Notes: generated by a model not told the origin, from the letters alone. A DNA stretch of 64,000 bases from SW4 sp042466115 (GCF_042466115.1 NZ_JAXHBQ010000001.1:620001-684000), one strand, 5' to 3'; shown: positions 53,191 to 62,724, numbered from the stretch's first letter. Numbers and translations are program-made.

Positions 53191-54187
53191 GCGGCCCCTC
53201 GCCTAGAAGCCCGTTAAATTCGGCTTCCAAGGCGGGAATGTCAATCAGTGTTGGCGATTTACGCGTCGCAAGGGCGGCATCGGCGCGGGCCTGCGCGATG
53301 GGTGTCAGTTTGCCGCTGGCAGCGGCCACCTGTTCCATTTCGCGCGCATGGCCGTTGCAATGCAAAACCACGTCACATCCGGCGGCAATCGCACCGCTGG
53401 CGCGGGTCGCCAGATCACCGTCCAAAGCCTCCATCGACAGATCGTCGGTCATGATCAAGCCGCCAAAGCCGATGTCCTCGCGGATCACCTGCATCATCTT
53501 GGGCGATGTGGTGGCGGGGGCGGTCGGGTCGATGTCGTCAAACACGATATGGGCGGTCATGCCCATGGGAAGATCATTCAACGCCTTGAAGGGTGCAAAA
53601 TCCTGCGCCTCAAGGTCGGCACGGCGCGCCGTGACGCGGGGCAAGTCCTTGTGGCTGTCAACGCGGGCGCGGCCATGGCCGGGGATGTGTTTCAAAACGG
53701 GCAGCACGCCACCGTCCAGCAGGCCATTGGCCACGGCACGGGACGCTGCAATCACGGTGTCTGCGTCCTGCCCGTAACAGCGATTGCGCAGAAAGGGATG
53801 CGTGTCAGCGTCAGCCACATCGGCCATCGGCGCACAATTGGCATCAATGCCAACGTCACGCAATTCATGGGCAATCAAAAGATAGCGCAGATACATGGCG
53901 CGCAAGGGGTCGTGCGCAAGGGCCATCTGATCCAGCGGCGGCAGGTATTCGCGCCAATACGGCGCGCGCATCCGCTGCACCCGCCCACCTTCCTGATCAA
54001 TCAGAATCGGGGCGTCACGGCCCACGGTATCGCGCAGGTCAGCTGTCAGGCGGCGCAGCTGTTCGGGCGTGTCGACATTGCGTGCAAACAGAATGAACCC
54101 AAGCGGATCGCAATCACGGAAAAACGATCTTTCCCAATCAGTTACAGCGTGACCTTCAGGTCCGAAAATCACCGCACCCTGCGGCAT
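53183..54187 (-). CDS. nagZ: Beta-N-acetylhexosaminidase NagZ (GH3)
   Basis: A 334-aa cytoplasmic glycosidase that removes GlcNAc from anhydro-muropeptides during wall recycling. GH3 signatures: DQEGGRVQRM, KHIPGHGRARVDSHKD (the His/Asp general acid loop) and MTDDLSMEA (catalytic nucleophile Asp). The start ATG 54187 immediately follows the SPOR stop codon without a gap, so it is coupled to it. Confidence 0.95.
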   Translation of the reverse strand: MPQGAVIFGPEGHAVTDWERSFFRDCDPLGFILFARNVDTPEQLRRLTADLRDTVGRDAPILIDQEGGRVQRMRAPYWREYLPPLDQMALAHDPLRAMYLRYLLIAHELRDVGIDANCAPMADVADADTHPFLRNRCYGQDADTVIAASRAVANGLLDGGVLPVLKHIPGHGRARVDSHKDLPRVTARRADLEAQDFAPFKALNDLPMGMTAHIVFDDIDPTAPATTSPKMMQVIREDIGFGGLIMTDDLSMEALDGDLATRASGAIAAGCDVVLHCNGHAREMEQVAAASGKLTPIAQARADAALATRKSPTLIDIPALEAEFNGLLGEGPHG

Positions 54188-55192
54188 TTAGCGGACCACG
54201 ACAGGGATACAGGCGGCGTCTTCGGCAACCAATGCACTACAGAAACGACGCGCATCGGCCAGATCGGCAAAGCCCATGGCGCGCAGCCGGTAGAACGTGC
54301 GCCCGCCACTTTCGGCGCGCTGGATCAGGCGATCCTTGCCATCCATGTAATCGTTGAATTCGCCCGACAGGCGGGTCCATTCGCGCGCGGCAATCTCGGC
54401 GCTGTCAAAGGCGCCCAGTTGCACCAGCTTGGTGCCCGCGGGGATCACGGCCTCATTGACTTCGGCGGGCGCGCTTTCGGGGGCCTCGGCCACGGCGGGG
54501 GTCACGACAGCAGGTGCGAACCCGCCCTGGGGGCGCAGTTGCGGACGCAAGGACCGGGCCACGCCGGGCACAGAGGCGGCGACAACCGGCGCTTGGGGCG
54601 CGGGCGTTTCAGCTTGCACGACACCGGCCACGGCGACCTCGACCGGCGTATCCTCACCTTCTTCAAGGTCTGTCATCGGGGCGGCACCAGCGGCAATCTG
54701 ATCGGCCAATGCAAGCACTTCCTCGACGGTAAGGGGCGTGTCGGGATCAGCAGGGGCGACAGTTTCCGCGTCTTCGGCGACAACGGCAACTTCACCCTCG
54801 GCAACGGTGCCAAGCGGGTCTTGGGGCATCACTTCGGCGGCTTCGGCCGTGGGCGTGACCTCAAGGTCTTCTTGCGGCAGCGCGGGCTGCGCAGGGGCTA
54901 GCACAAGCGTATCTTCGGGTGGCGCCACGCCACCCTGGGCCGGCACGGTGTTGACAGAAAGACCGGTGTGCAGGGCAATTTCCCCGCCGGGGTTTTCAGG
55001 CGCCGAACGCATCGGCCCTTCCATGGCGCGCACGACAGGCACACCCGTCACATCGCGCACCAGCAATTTGTAGCCCCAGACACCAACACCCACGACAAGC
55101 GCCAGCGACATCACCGCGCCTGCGTAATTGACCAGTTTGCCCGCACGCGGCGCATTGCCCGTGCCAGCAGTACCATAGGAAATCTCTGCCAT
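54188..55192 (-). CDS. SPOR-domain peptidoglycan-binding membrane protein
   Basis: A 334-aa protein: a short cytoplasmic N-terminus, one transmembrane helix (about residues 24-46), a long Ala/Val/Glu/Pro-rich periplasmic linker and a C-terminal SPOR domain (about 255-330, TKLVQLGAFDSAEIAAREWTR). SPOR domains bind glycan strands stripped of stem peptides at the division septum, so it probably localises to the septum. It lies between argS and nagZ on one strand. Confidence 0.9.
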   Translation of the reverse strand: MAEISYGTAGTGNAPRAGKLVNYAGAVMSLALVVGVGVWGYKLLVRDVTGVPVVRAMEGPMRSAPENPGGEIALHTGLSVNTVPAQGGVAPPEDTLVLAPAQPALPQEDLEVTPTAEAAEVMPQDPLGTVAEGEVAVVAEDAETVAPADPDTPLTVEEVLALADQIAAGAAPMTDLEEGEDTPVEVAVAGVVQAETPAPQAPVVAASVPGVARSLRPQLRPQGGFAPAVVTPAVAEAPESAPAEVNEAVIPAGTKLVQLGAFDSAEIAAREWTRLSGEFNDYMDGKDRLIQRAESGGRTFYRLRAMGFADLADARRFCSALVAEDAACIPVVVR

Positions 55193-55270
55193 ATCGCCTC
55201 GCTGCCCGCTTTGGACAGCCCATTGGCGTCCGCAGGTCTCTCTTGCCTCACTCGCCCAGACGCGTGCGCT

Positions 55271-57013
55271 TTAGCGCATCTCTTCTGCTGGGGTCACGCC
55301 AAGAATACCAAGACCGGACGAAATAACAACGGCGACGGCGCGAATCAGCGCGATTTTGGATTGTGTTGCCGATGAATCACCACTTTGCAGGAAACGCAGG
55401 CTGGTATCATCATTGCCACGGTTCCACAGCGCGTGAAATTCCGACGCCATTTCATAAAGATAAAAGGCGATCCTGTGCGGTTCATTGGTGCGCGCAGCGA
55501 TTTCCACAAGACGCGGGAACTCGGCGATCTTTTGCGCCACTTTCAGCTCGGCCGCATGGGTCAGGCCGGTCAAATCGGCCTCTGCCAGTGTGGCATCATC
55601 AACGGCGATCCCCTCCTCGGTTGCCTTGCGCAACACCGAGGCAATCCGCGCGTGGGCATATTGCACATAGAACACGGGGTTGTCCTTGGACTGTTCCGTG
55701 ACCTTGTCGAAATCGAAATCAAGGGGCGCGTCGTTCTTGCGCGTCAGCATATGGAAGCGGGTCACGTCCTTGCCCACCGCATCGACCACATCGCGCACGG
55801 TGATGAACGTCCCTGCCCGCTTGGACATCTTGAAGGGCTCGCCGTTCTTGAACAGTTTCACCAGCTGCGTCAGCTTGATATCCAGCGGCACCTTGCCACC
55901 TGACAGCGCGGCAACAGCCGCTTTCATCCGTTTGACATAGCCGCCATGATCGGCGCCAAAGACGTCGATCAACTGGTCATAGCCACGCTGCACCTTGTCA
56001 AAGTGATAGGCGATATCGGGTGCGAAATAGGTCCACGCGCCGTCCGACTTCATGATCGGGCGGTCCACGTCATCACCAAATTCGGTTGACTTGAACAAGG
56101 TCTGTTCGCGTGGCTCCCAGTCTTCGGGCATCTTGCCCTTGGGTGGCTCAAGCGTGCCCTTGTAGATCAGCCCCTTGCTGTCAAGATCAGCAATCGCCGC
56201 TTCGATCAGCCCCGTGCCATAAAGCGACTTTTCACTGTAAAACTTGTCCATCGTGACACCAAGCGCGGCCAGATCGTCACGGATCAGCGCCATCATCGCA
56301 TCGGTGGCAAATTCACGGACCTCTTCCAGCCAGACATCTTCGGGCTGGCCCACATAGGCATCGCCAGCCTTTGCTTTCAGCGCCTTGCCGGTGTCGATCA
56401 GATAGTCGCCGGGATAGGTGCCATCGGGGAACGACACCGCCTGCCCGTGCGCCTCCAAGTAGCGCAGATAAACAGACCGCGCGAGGACATCGACCTGCGC
56501 GCCGCCATCGTTGATGTAGTATTCGCGCGTCACGTCCCATCCTGCGAAATCCAGCAGGCTGGCCAGCGCATCGCCAAACACCGCGCCGCGCGTGTGCCCC
56601 ACGTGCAGCGGACCGGTCGGGTTGGCCGAGACATATTCAACGTTGACCTTTTGCCCCTGCCCCATGGTCGCGCGGCCAAAGCCATCCGCCGCGAGGGCAG
56701 CGCGCACGATCCCTTGCCAGACATCGGCGGCCAGCCGCAGGTTCAAAAAGCCCGGTCCCGCGACCTCGGCGACAGTGATGCGCGGATCATCCGCCAGCAA
56801 GCCTGCCAGCGCATCGGCGATATCGCGCGGTTTCAGTCCCGCAGGTTTCGCCAGCACCATCGCCGCGTTCGTCGCCATATCCCCGTGCGCTGCATCGCGG
56901 GGCGGTTCGACCGTGACAGCGCCAGTTTCAAGACCCGCAGGCAGGCGCCCGTCCGCCACAAGCGCATCAAGACAGTCGATCACCAGCACACGGATTTCAG
57001 CAAAGAGGTTCAT
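55271..57013 (-). CDS. argS: Arginyl-tRNA synthetase
   Basis: A 580-aa class I synthetase. The HIGH motif is HVGHTRGA (after SANPTGPL), KMSKS is replaced by KMSKR in FKMSKRAGT, and the C-terminal anticodon-binding helical domain is in place (FYLYEMASEFHALWNRG). Length and motifs are normal. It lies 72 bp downstream of the dgt-like gene and is followed by the SPOR gene. Confidence 0.97.
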   Translation of the reverse strand: MNLFAEIRVLVIDCLDALVADGRLPAGLETGAVTVEPPRDAAHGDMATNAAMVLAKPAGLKPRDIADALAGLLADDPRITVAEVAGPGFLNLRLAADVWQGIVRAALAADGFGRATMGQGQKVNVEYVSANPTGPLHVGHTRGAVFGDALASLLDFAGWDVTREYYINDGGAQVDVLARSVYLRYLEAHGQAVSFPDGTYPGDYLIDTGKALKAKAGDAYVGQPEDVWLEEVREFATDAMMALIRDDLAALGVTMDKFYSEKSLYGTGLIEAAIADLDSKGLIYKGTLEPPKGKMPEDWEPREQTLFKSTEFGDDVDRPIMKSDGAWTYFAPDIAYHFDKVQRGYDQLIDVFGADHGGYVKRMKAAVAALSGGKVPLDIKLTQLVKLFKNGEPFKMSKRAGTFITVRDVVDAVGKDVTRFHMLTRKNDAPLDFDFDKVTEQSKDNPVFYVQYAHARIASVLRKATEEGIAVDDATLAEADLTGLTHAAELKVAQKIAEFPRLVEIAARTNEPHRIAFYLYEMASEFHALWNRGNDDTSLRFLQSGDSSATQSKIALIRAVAVVISSGLGILGVTPAEEMR

Positions 57014-57084
57014 CGGGGCTATTCCTATTGTTCACAGGGCGGTTTACCACGGCCCCGCGCCGCGTCAACGCATGGCTTGCAGAC

Positions 57085-58221
57085 CTAGCCGATCAGCTTT
57101 GCGTGGGTTTCCAACGCGAAGCGGTCGGTCATGCCGGCGATGTAATCGGCGACGATCCGTGCCAGCGCGACCTCATCCACCGCATCGGCCACATCCTTGC
57201 GCCACTGTTTGGGCAGGTGTTCGGGCTGCGTCATGAAATGCGGGAACAGGTCATTCACGACCTGCGTGACCTCGGCGCGCATCTGCACCACGGCGGGGGC
57301 GCGATACATGCGGGTGAACAGGAACTTGCGGATCACCTTGAGGTCGGCCCAAAGTGCTGGTGAAAACTGCACCATCATCCGGCCTGCATTGCGGATATCG
57401 GTGGCAGATTGCGGGTTCAGATCGGCCAGATTGGCGCGGCTCACGGCCATCACATCTTCGACCAGAATACCAAAAAACCGGCGCAGGGCCTCGTGACGGC
57501 GACGATAATAATTCAGGCCCGGATACTTGCCGTCCACTTCGCGGAAACAGTCGCCGACGATGGGCAATTCCAGCAGATCATCGGTGCCGAACAGTTCGGC
57601 GCGCAACCCGTCATGCAGATCGTGGTTGTTATAGGCGATATCATCAGACAGGGCCGCAACCTGCGCCTCGCCGCTGGCATGGGTGTGCAGTTCCAGATCG
57701 TGACGGGCGTTGTAGTCGGCCAAGGCATAGGGCACCGGATCACCCACCGGACCATTATGCTTGGCGATCCCTTCCAGCGTTTCCCATGTCAGGTTCAGCC
57801 CGTCCCATTCGGCGTAATGGCGTTCCAGATTGGTGACGATGCGGATGGCCTGCGCATTGTGATCAAAGCCGCCATAGGGGGCCATCAGGGCCGATAGCGC
57901 ATCCTCGCCGGTATGACCGAACGGGGTGTGACCCAGATCATGGGCCAGCGCCACGGCCTCGGTCAGGGCACCGTCCAGCCCCAAAACACCGGAAATCGTG
58001 CGCGCGACCTGCGCAACCTCGATCGAATGGGTCAGGCGGGTGCGAAAATAGTCGCCCTCGTGTTCCACGAACACTTGCGTCTTGTGTTTCAGACGCCGAA
58101 AGGCGCTTGCATGAATGATCCGGTCGCGGTCACGCTGAAAGGGCGAACGAAACGCACTCTCGTCCTCGGGATAAAGCCTGCCCCGCGTCCCGGCGGGATT
58201 GCAGGCATAGGGGGCTGCCAT
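57085..58221 (-). CDS. dgt: dGTP triphosphohydrolase-like HD-domain protein
   Basis: A 378-aa HD-superfamily phosphohydrolase that degrades dGTP or other dNTPs to triphosphate and nucleoside. The HD motif appears as TRLTHSIEVAQVA and ALAHDLGHTPFGHTGE, and a further metal His/Asp pair in SDDIAYNNHDLHDGLRA. It is the short Dgt-like form of alphaproteobacteria. Divergent from erpA, with 92 bp between starts. Confidence 0.93.
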   Translation of the reverse strand: MAAPYACNPAGTRGRLYPEDESAFRSPFQRDRDRIIHASAFRRLKHKTQVFVEHEGDYFRTRLTHSIEVAQVARTISGVLGLDGALTEAVALAHDLGHTPFGHTGEDALSALMAPYGGFDHNAQAIRIVTNLERHYAEWDGLNLTWETLEGIAKHNGPVGDPVPYALADYNARHDLELHTHASGEAQVAALSDDIAYNNHDLHDGLRAELFGTDDLLELPIVGDCFREVDGKYPGLNYYRRRHEALRRFFGILVEDVMAVSRANLADLNPQSATDIRNAGRMMVQFSPALWADLKVIRKFLFTRMYRAPAVVQMRAEVTQVVNDLFPHFMTQPEHLPKQWRKDVADAVDEVALARIVADYIAGMTDRFALETHAKLIG

Positions 58222-58313
58222 GGCCGATGCCTCGTCTTGGTTTGTCGGGCGGTCTTGCCGCCCCTGCCTGTGGTTCCTATATTCAACTTGAACGCAAACC
58301 GATAGGCCCCCAG

Positions 58314-58640
58314 ATGCTGACGATCCCGCCCAAAGTCACCCCCCGCGCCTTTGAACGCCTTGCCGAAATCGGCGCGAACGCCCAGGGCAAAGCCCTGCGC
58401 GTGGCCGTCGAAGGGGGCGGATGCAGCGGATTCCAGTATGAAATCGACCTTGATGACCCCAAGGACGATGATCTGGTGCTGGAAGGTGCGGGCGAAAAGG
58501 TGGTGGTGGATTCCATATCCCTGCCCTTTTTGGCCGATGCGGTGATTGATTTCTCGGAAGAACTGATCGGCGCGCGTTTCGTGATCGAAAACCCCAATGC
58601 CAGCAGTTCGTGTGGCTGCGGCGTCAGCTTTTCGATGTAG
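58314..58640 (+). CDS. erpA: Iron-sulfur cluster insertion protein ErpA
   Basis: A 108-aa A-type carrier that delivers [4Fe-4S] clusters to apoproteins. The three conserved Cys are present: GGGCSGFQY near residue 37, and SSCGCGVSF at the C-terminus. Start ATG 58314. A terminator follows at 58664-58694. Confidence 0.95.
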   Translation: MLTIPPKVTPRAFERLAEIGANAQGKALRVAVEGGGCSGFQYEIDLDDPKDDDLVLEGAGEKVVVDSISLPFLADAVIDFSEELIGARFVIENPNASSSCGCGVSFSM

Positions 58641-58663
58641 GCTTGCCAATTTGAACAAACCGG

Positions 58664-58694
58664 ACGCCGCGCCTGACAAGGCTGCGGCGTTTTT
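58664..58694 (+). terminator. Intrinsic terminator after erpA
   Basis: ACGCCGC (58664-58670) pairs with GCGGCGT (58684-58690), a 13-nt loop, and a T5 run to 58694. The rest of the gap to 58880 shows nothing clear. Confidence 0.82.
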
Positions 58695-58880
58695 CGTGTC
58701 TGCATGACCCCTTGGCAGATGAATGACGGGGAAGGCATTTCCGTCGGAAATCTTCTGTGCAAAACGGCCCTGATGGATGTGCAAAAACAAACCTTCTGAA
58801 CTATTCAGTTCAGAAATTCCATAACTATATCAGTCTTGTCGGTGGCAATCATGCCACCCCCCAAAAAACTGGAGACTATC

Positions 58881-59222
58881 ATGAAACGCACATCTATCGC
58901 CCTCGCCCTGATCGCATCCCTTGGTGTTGCCACTGTCGCAAGCGCGGCTGATTACAACTACTTCGCTCAGCAAGGCATCCAGGACACCTCCTCCAACATC
59001 GAGGTCGGCCTTGTGCGCGCCGCCAACGATGGCACCGTGCAGATCTTTAGCTACAACGGCGGCGAAACCGGTGCGCTGTTGGGTGAAACAGCGGTCCATG
59101 CAGGCGCGAACGCCAATGTGTCCGTCAATGTCGGCGCGCACCCCGTCACAAATGTGATCGCCGTTCTGTATGATGCCAACGGCAATGCGGTGGCCGATCA
59201 GGTGATCACGCTCGCCCGCTAA
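58881..59222 (+). CDS. Small exported protein of unknown function
   Basis: A 113-aa product with a signal peptide (about residues 1-22, ending ASA; KRTSIALALIASLGVATVA). The mature part is beta-rich with Asn/Gly-rich turns (IFSYNGGETGALLGE, HAGANANVSVNVGA) and no Cys. Periplasmic or secreted; no family recognised. A GGAG site lies 6 bp ahead of ATG 58881. A terminator follows. Confidence 0.78.
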   Translation: MKRTSIALALIASLGVATVASAADYNYFAQQGIQDTSSNIEVGLVRAANDGTVQIFSYNGGETGALLGETAVHAGANANVSVNVGAHPVTNVIAVLYDANGNAVADQVITLAR

Positions 59223-59243
59223 TCCGTCTTTTTTCCAACTTTG

Positions 59244-59273
59244 GGGCCGGCACCGCACGGGTGTCGGCCCTTT
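59244..59273 (+). terminator. Intrinsic terminator after the small exported protein
   Basis: GGGCCGGCACC (59244-59254) pairs with GGTGTCGGCCC (59260-59270), one G-U pair, a short loop, then a brief T-run. It separates the small gene from xth. Confidence 0.68.
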
Positions 59274-59328
59274 GCCTGTTGTGCAACCGCGCCCTGTCGG
59301 TCAAAAATACCGCAAACAGGGGCCGCTC

Positions 59329-60129
59329 ATGAAAATCGCAACATTCAATATCAACGGGGTCAAGGCGCGGATTGATGCGCTGGCGAACTGGCTGCGCGAC
59401 AGCGCGCCGGACGTGGCCCTGTTGCAGGAAATCAAATCTGTCGATGCGAACTTCCCGCGCGAAGTCTTTGAAGACATGGGATATAATGTCGAAACCCATG
59501 GCCAGAAAGGGTTCAACGGGGTGGCGATCCTGTCGAAATTCCCGTTGGAAGATGTGGTGCGCGGCCTGCCCGACGCCACAGGCGCGGGGCGCGAAGGTGT
59601 TGACGACGAAGAAGCCCGCTGGATCGAGGCCACAGTCGTCGGCGACAAGGCTGTGCGCATTTGCGGGCTGTATCTGCCCAATGGCAACCCCGCTCCGGGC
59701 CCGAAATATGACTATAAACTGCGCTGGATGGAGCGCCTTCACGCCCGTGCCAAGGAACTGATGGAACGTGAAGAACCCGCGCTAATGGCTGGAGATTACA
59801 ACATTATTCCCCAAGCCGAGGACGCAAAGCGCCCCGATGCATGGCGCGATGATGCGCTGTTTCGCCTTGAAAGCCGCGCCGCATTCCGCCGGATCGAAAA
59901 TCTGGGCTTTACCGAAGCCTTCCGCGCCCGTGTGCAGGGCGATGGCCACTACAGTTTCTGGGATTATCAAGCCGGCGCCTATGATCGCAATGATGGCATC
60001 CGCATCGACCATTTCCTGCTGACGCCACAATGCGCCGACCTGCTGACAGATTGCTGGATCGAAGCCGAACTGCGCGGGCGCGACAAGCCGTCAGACCACG
60101 TGCCAGTTTGGATTAATATCGCCGCCTAA
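59329..60129 (+). CDS. xth: Exodeoxyribonuclease III (AP endonuclease)
   Basis: A 266-aa base-excision repair nuclease of the Xth/ExoIII family. Catalytic motifs: ATFNINGVKAR, LLQEIKS (metal Glu), YLPNGNP, AGDYNIIPQAED and SDHVPVWI (catalytic Asp-His at the C-terminus). It cuts 5' to abasic sites. The start ATG 59329 follows AGGGG. The stop interlocks with the convergent FAD monooxygenase. Confidence 0.96.
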   Translation: MKIATFNINGVKARIDALANWLRDSAPDVALLQEIKSVDANFPREVFEDMGYNVETHGQKGFNGVAILSKFPLEDVVRGLPDATGAGREGVDDEEARWIEATVVGDKAVRICGLYLPNGNPAPGPKYDYKLRWMERLHARAKELMEREEPALMAGDYNIIPQAEDAKRPDAWRDDALFRLESRAAFRRIENLGFTEAFRARVQGDGHYSFWDYQAGAYDRNDGIRIDHFLLTPQCADLLTDCWIEAELRGRDKPSDHVPVWINIAA

Positions 60130-61271
60130 GCGGTTGCGTCATAACCATAAAGCCAGTCCATCCGCCCAAGGAACGCATGCGGTGCGACCCTGCCCATCGT
60201 GCGCAGGCCCAGATGGGCCACACGGCGCTGAACACCTGACAGGTGATAGTTTCGCGCGTTCGCGTTGGCGGCTGTGATGGCGCGCTGCACGCGGTCGCGC
60301 CGCTGCGCCTGATAGGCTGGCAGGGCCGTGGCCAGATCGGCGTGCGCCGCACATGTGGCGGCCAGCGCCCAGGCATCCTCGAACGCCAGATTGGCCCCCT
60401 GCGCCAGAAATGGCAGGGTGGGATGGGCCGCATCCCCAAGGATCGCGATGTTGTCCTGGTGCCAGACCGGTGCGACCGGATGGCGAAACAACCCCCACAG
60501 GCGCACATCCTCGACCTGATCCAGAATCGCGCGCAACCGCCCCGACAGCCCGCGAAAGGCCTGCCGCAAATTGCCAGCGTCATCATCGTGGTGCCAGCCT
60601 TCGGCGGCCCATTGCTGACGGGCCTGCACCGCCACGATATTCAGCCGCCCCCCCTTGAGCGGATAAGTCACGACATGCCGCCCCGGTGCCATCCAGATCC
60701 GCGCGACCGGATCGGCGTCCGCCATGTTCACAACCGCGCGCCATGCCACCTGCCCGGTAAAGAACGGATCATCCGCGCCATTCAGACGCACACGGATCTG
60801 CGAATTGATCCCGTCCGCGCCGACAATCAGATCGCCCTCGGGCAAGGTGCTGTCGATGCGCGCATCCGTGCGGATGTTTACGCCTGCGGCAACGCAGGCC
60901 TCCATCAGCAGGGATATCAGCGCCGCACGGTGGAAAAAACGGTATGGCGGGCCGTCAAGGCGGGTCAGATCGAAACGGGTCACGGGCCGCCCTGTGACCG
61001 CATCCATCGGTTCGACGGCTTGCGCGACAACACTATGTGCGGCCAGCGCATCATCAAGGCCAAGCGCCGACAGAACCCGCGCGCCGTTGGGCGTGACCTG
61101 AATACCGGCCCCCACTTCGGCGATGCGGGGTGCCTGTTCGAAAACCTGCACATCCGCGCCCTGGCGCGCAAAGGCCAACGCCGCCGCAAGGCCGCCCAAA
61201 CCGCCTCCCACAACGCAAACGCGGCGGCCCTGATTGGAGCCGCCGCTTGTATGTGTTGCCAATTCCGTCAC
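60126..61271 (-). CDS. FAD-dependent monooxygenase (salicylate hydroxylase-like)
   Basis: A 381-aa group A flavin monooxygenase. FAD-binding GGGLGGLAAALAFARQG near the N-terminus, the DG motif in IVGADGINSQIR, and GDAAHPTLPFLAQGANLAFEDA binding the FAD ribityl/phosphate. It hydroxylates aromatic rings with NAD(P)H and oxygen; substrate not determinable. The start is GTG 61271, placed just after the dksA stop, so the two are probably one operon; a much longer in-frame extension lies inside dksA and is discounted. Stop overlaps xth by 4 bp. Confidence 0.87.
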   Translation of the reverse strand: MTELATHTSGGSNQGRRVCVVGGGLGGLAAALAFARQGADVQVFEQAPRIAEVGAGIQVTPNGARVLSALGLDDALAAHSVVAQAVEPMDAVTGRPVTRFDLTRLDGPPYRFFHRAALISLLMEACVAAGVNIRTDARIDSTLPEGDLIVGADGINSQIRVRLNGADDPFFTGQVAWRAVVNMADADPVARIWMAPGRHVVTYPLKGGRLNIVAVQARQQWAAEGWHHDDDAGNLRQAFRGLSGRLRAILDQVEDVRLWGLFRHPVAPVWHQDNIAILGDAAHPTLPFLAQGANLAFEDAWALAATCAAHADLATALPAYQAQRRDRVQRAITAANANARNYHLSGVQRRVAHLGLRTMGRVAPHAFLGRMDWLYGYDATA

Positions 61272-61272
61272 A

Positions 61273-61746
61273 TCAATCGTCCCGATGCACCTTTTCGCGG
61301 CGCTCGTGGCGTTCTTGCGCTTCAAGGCTCATGGTGGCGATGGGGCGCGCATCAAGGCGCTTGAGGCTGATCGGTTCGCCAGTGATATCGCAATAGCCGT
61401 ATTCGCCTTCTTCGATCCGGCGCAGGGCGGCGTCAATTTTGGCAACCAGCTTGCGTTCGCGGTCGCGGGTGCGCAATTCAAGCGCCCGATCGGTTTCTTC
61501 AGAGGCGCGATCAGCAATATCGGGAATGTTGCGGGTGCTGTCTTTCATGCCCTGCACGGTATCGCGGCTGTCTTCCATGATGTCGGCCTTCCAAGCAATC
61601 AGCTTGCGGCGGAAATACTCGGTCTGGCGGTCGTTCATGAACGGTTCATCTTCGGCGGGACTATAGTTGTCCGGCAGGAACACTTCGTTTTTCATTTTTG
61701 CTCCCTTGGTCAGGTCAGGCCCTGCAAGCGACTCGGAAATTGTCAT
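61273..61746 (-). CDS. dksA: DksA/TraR-family RNA polymerase regulator
   Basis: A 157-aa coiled-coil protein that with ppGpp tunes RNA polymerase at stable-RNA and biosynthetic promoters. Core: NDRQTEYFRRKLIAWK, IPDIADRASEETDRALELRTRDRERKLV with the DxxDxA tip, and a C-terminal YGYCDITGEPIS then DARPIATMSLEAQERHE. Only one of the four zinc-finger Cys is present, as in other alphaproteobacterial DksA. ATG 61746 is chosen for its AGGAGGG site; ATG 61695 (MKNEVF) is the alternative and closer to the conserved start. Immediately upstream of the monooxygenase. Confidence 0.9.
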   Translation of the reverse strand: MTISESLAGPDLTKGAKMKNEVFLPDNYSPAEDEPFMNDRQTEYFRRKLIAWKADIMEDSRDTVQGMKDSTRNIPDIADRASEETDRALELRTRDRERKLVAKIDAALRRIEEGEYGYCDITGEPISLKRLDARPIATMSLEAQERHERREKVHRDD

Positions 61747-61885
61747 CAGGTGCCCTCCTTTCGGCATGCTTTACCCCCTCGACAGCCCAGTGTCACCCCC
61801 CATGACGGCAAAATGATGGCGCTTGAACCGCGCCGCGGGGATGTTATCGTTAACGGCAAGTAACCGACGAAAAGGCTTGGATTTT

Positions 61886-62724
61886 ATGCGTTTCACCGGA
61901 ACGGACAGCTATGTAGCAACCGACGATCTGACCGTGGCCGTCAATGCGGCTGTGACACTCGAACGCCCGCTTCTGGTCAAAGGCGAACCCGGGACAGGTA
62001 AAACGGAACTGGCGCGTCAGGTGAGCGCGGCGCTTGGGTTGCGGATGATCGAATGGCACATCAAATCAACAACCCGCGCCCAGCAAGGTCTTTACGAATA
62101 CGATGCCGTCAGCCGGTTGCGCGACAGCCAACTGGGCGACGAACGCGTCAATGACGTAGGCAACTACATCAAAAAGGGCAAGTTATGGCAGGCCTTTGCC
62201 GCCAAAGGGCGTGTCGTGCTGTTGATTGATGAGATCGACAAGGCCGATATCGAATTCCCCAACGATCTGCTGCAGGAACTGGATCGGATGGAATTTCACG
62301 TTTACGAAACCGGCGAAACGGTGCGCGCGGTGCAGCGCCCGATCGTGATCATCACCTCCAATAATGAAAAGGAACTGCCCGACGCATTCTTGCGCCGCTG
62401 TTTCTTTCACTACATCCGGTTTCCCGACATGGACACGATGCGCAAAATCGTCGAAGTCCATCATCCCGGCATCAAGGACTCCTTGTTGACTACGGCCCTC
62501 ACCCAGTTCTTTGAAGTGCGCGACCAAGCGGGCCTGAAGAAAAGCCATCGACCTCGGAAGTTCTGGATTGGCTCAAGCTGCTGCTGGCCGAAGATTTGAC
62601 CGCCCAAGACCTGAAACGTGACGGGGCCAATGCCCTGCCCAAGCTGCACGGCGCGCTTTTGAAAAACGAACAGGACGTGCATCTGTTCGAGCGGCTGGCC
62701 TTCATGGCGCGGGGCGGGCGTTAG
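61886..62724 (+). pseudogene. MoxR-type AAA+ ATPase, frameshifted near residue 219
   Basis: AAA+ chaperone-like ATPase of the MoxR group. Walker A is GEPGTGKTELAR, Walker B LLIDEIDKADIE, and sensor 1 ITSNNEKELPDAFLRRC. The frame is intact to residue 219 (EVRDQAGLKK) and then shifts: one A is missing from the A-run at 62540-62543. In the other frame it continues as PSTSEVLDWLKLLLAEDL to KLHGALLKNEQDVHLFERLAFMARGGR, ending at TAG 62722-62724. The usual VWA partner protein is absent downstream. Likely sequencing error. Start ATG 61886, divergent from dksA. Confidence 0.85.

Noticed and set aside
53348..54901. A 517-codon plus-strand open frame opposite nagZ and SPOR
   Set aside because: Composition is typical of a complementary shadow of a long real gene; no ribosome site or domain, while both minus-strand genes are clearly conserved.
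61272..61325. Longer start for the FAD monooxygenase inside dksA
   Set aside because: It would require the first 18 codons to lie wholly in the dksA coding sequence, and GTG 61271 directly after the dksA stop suits coupled translation.
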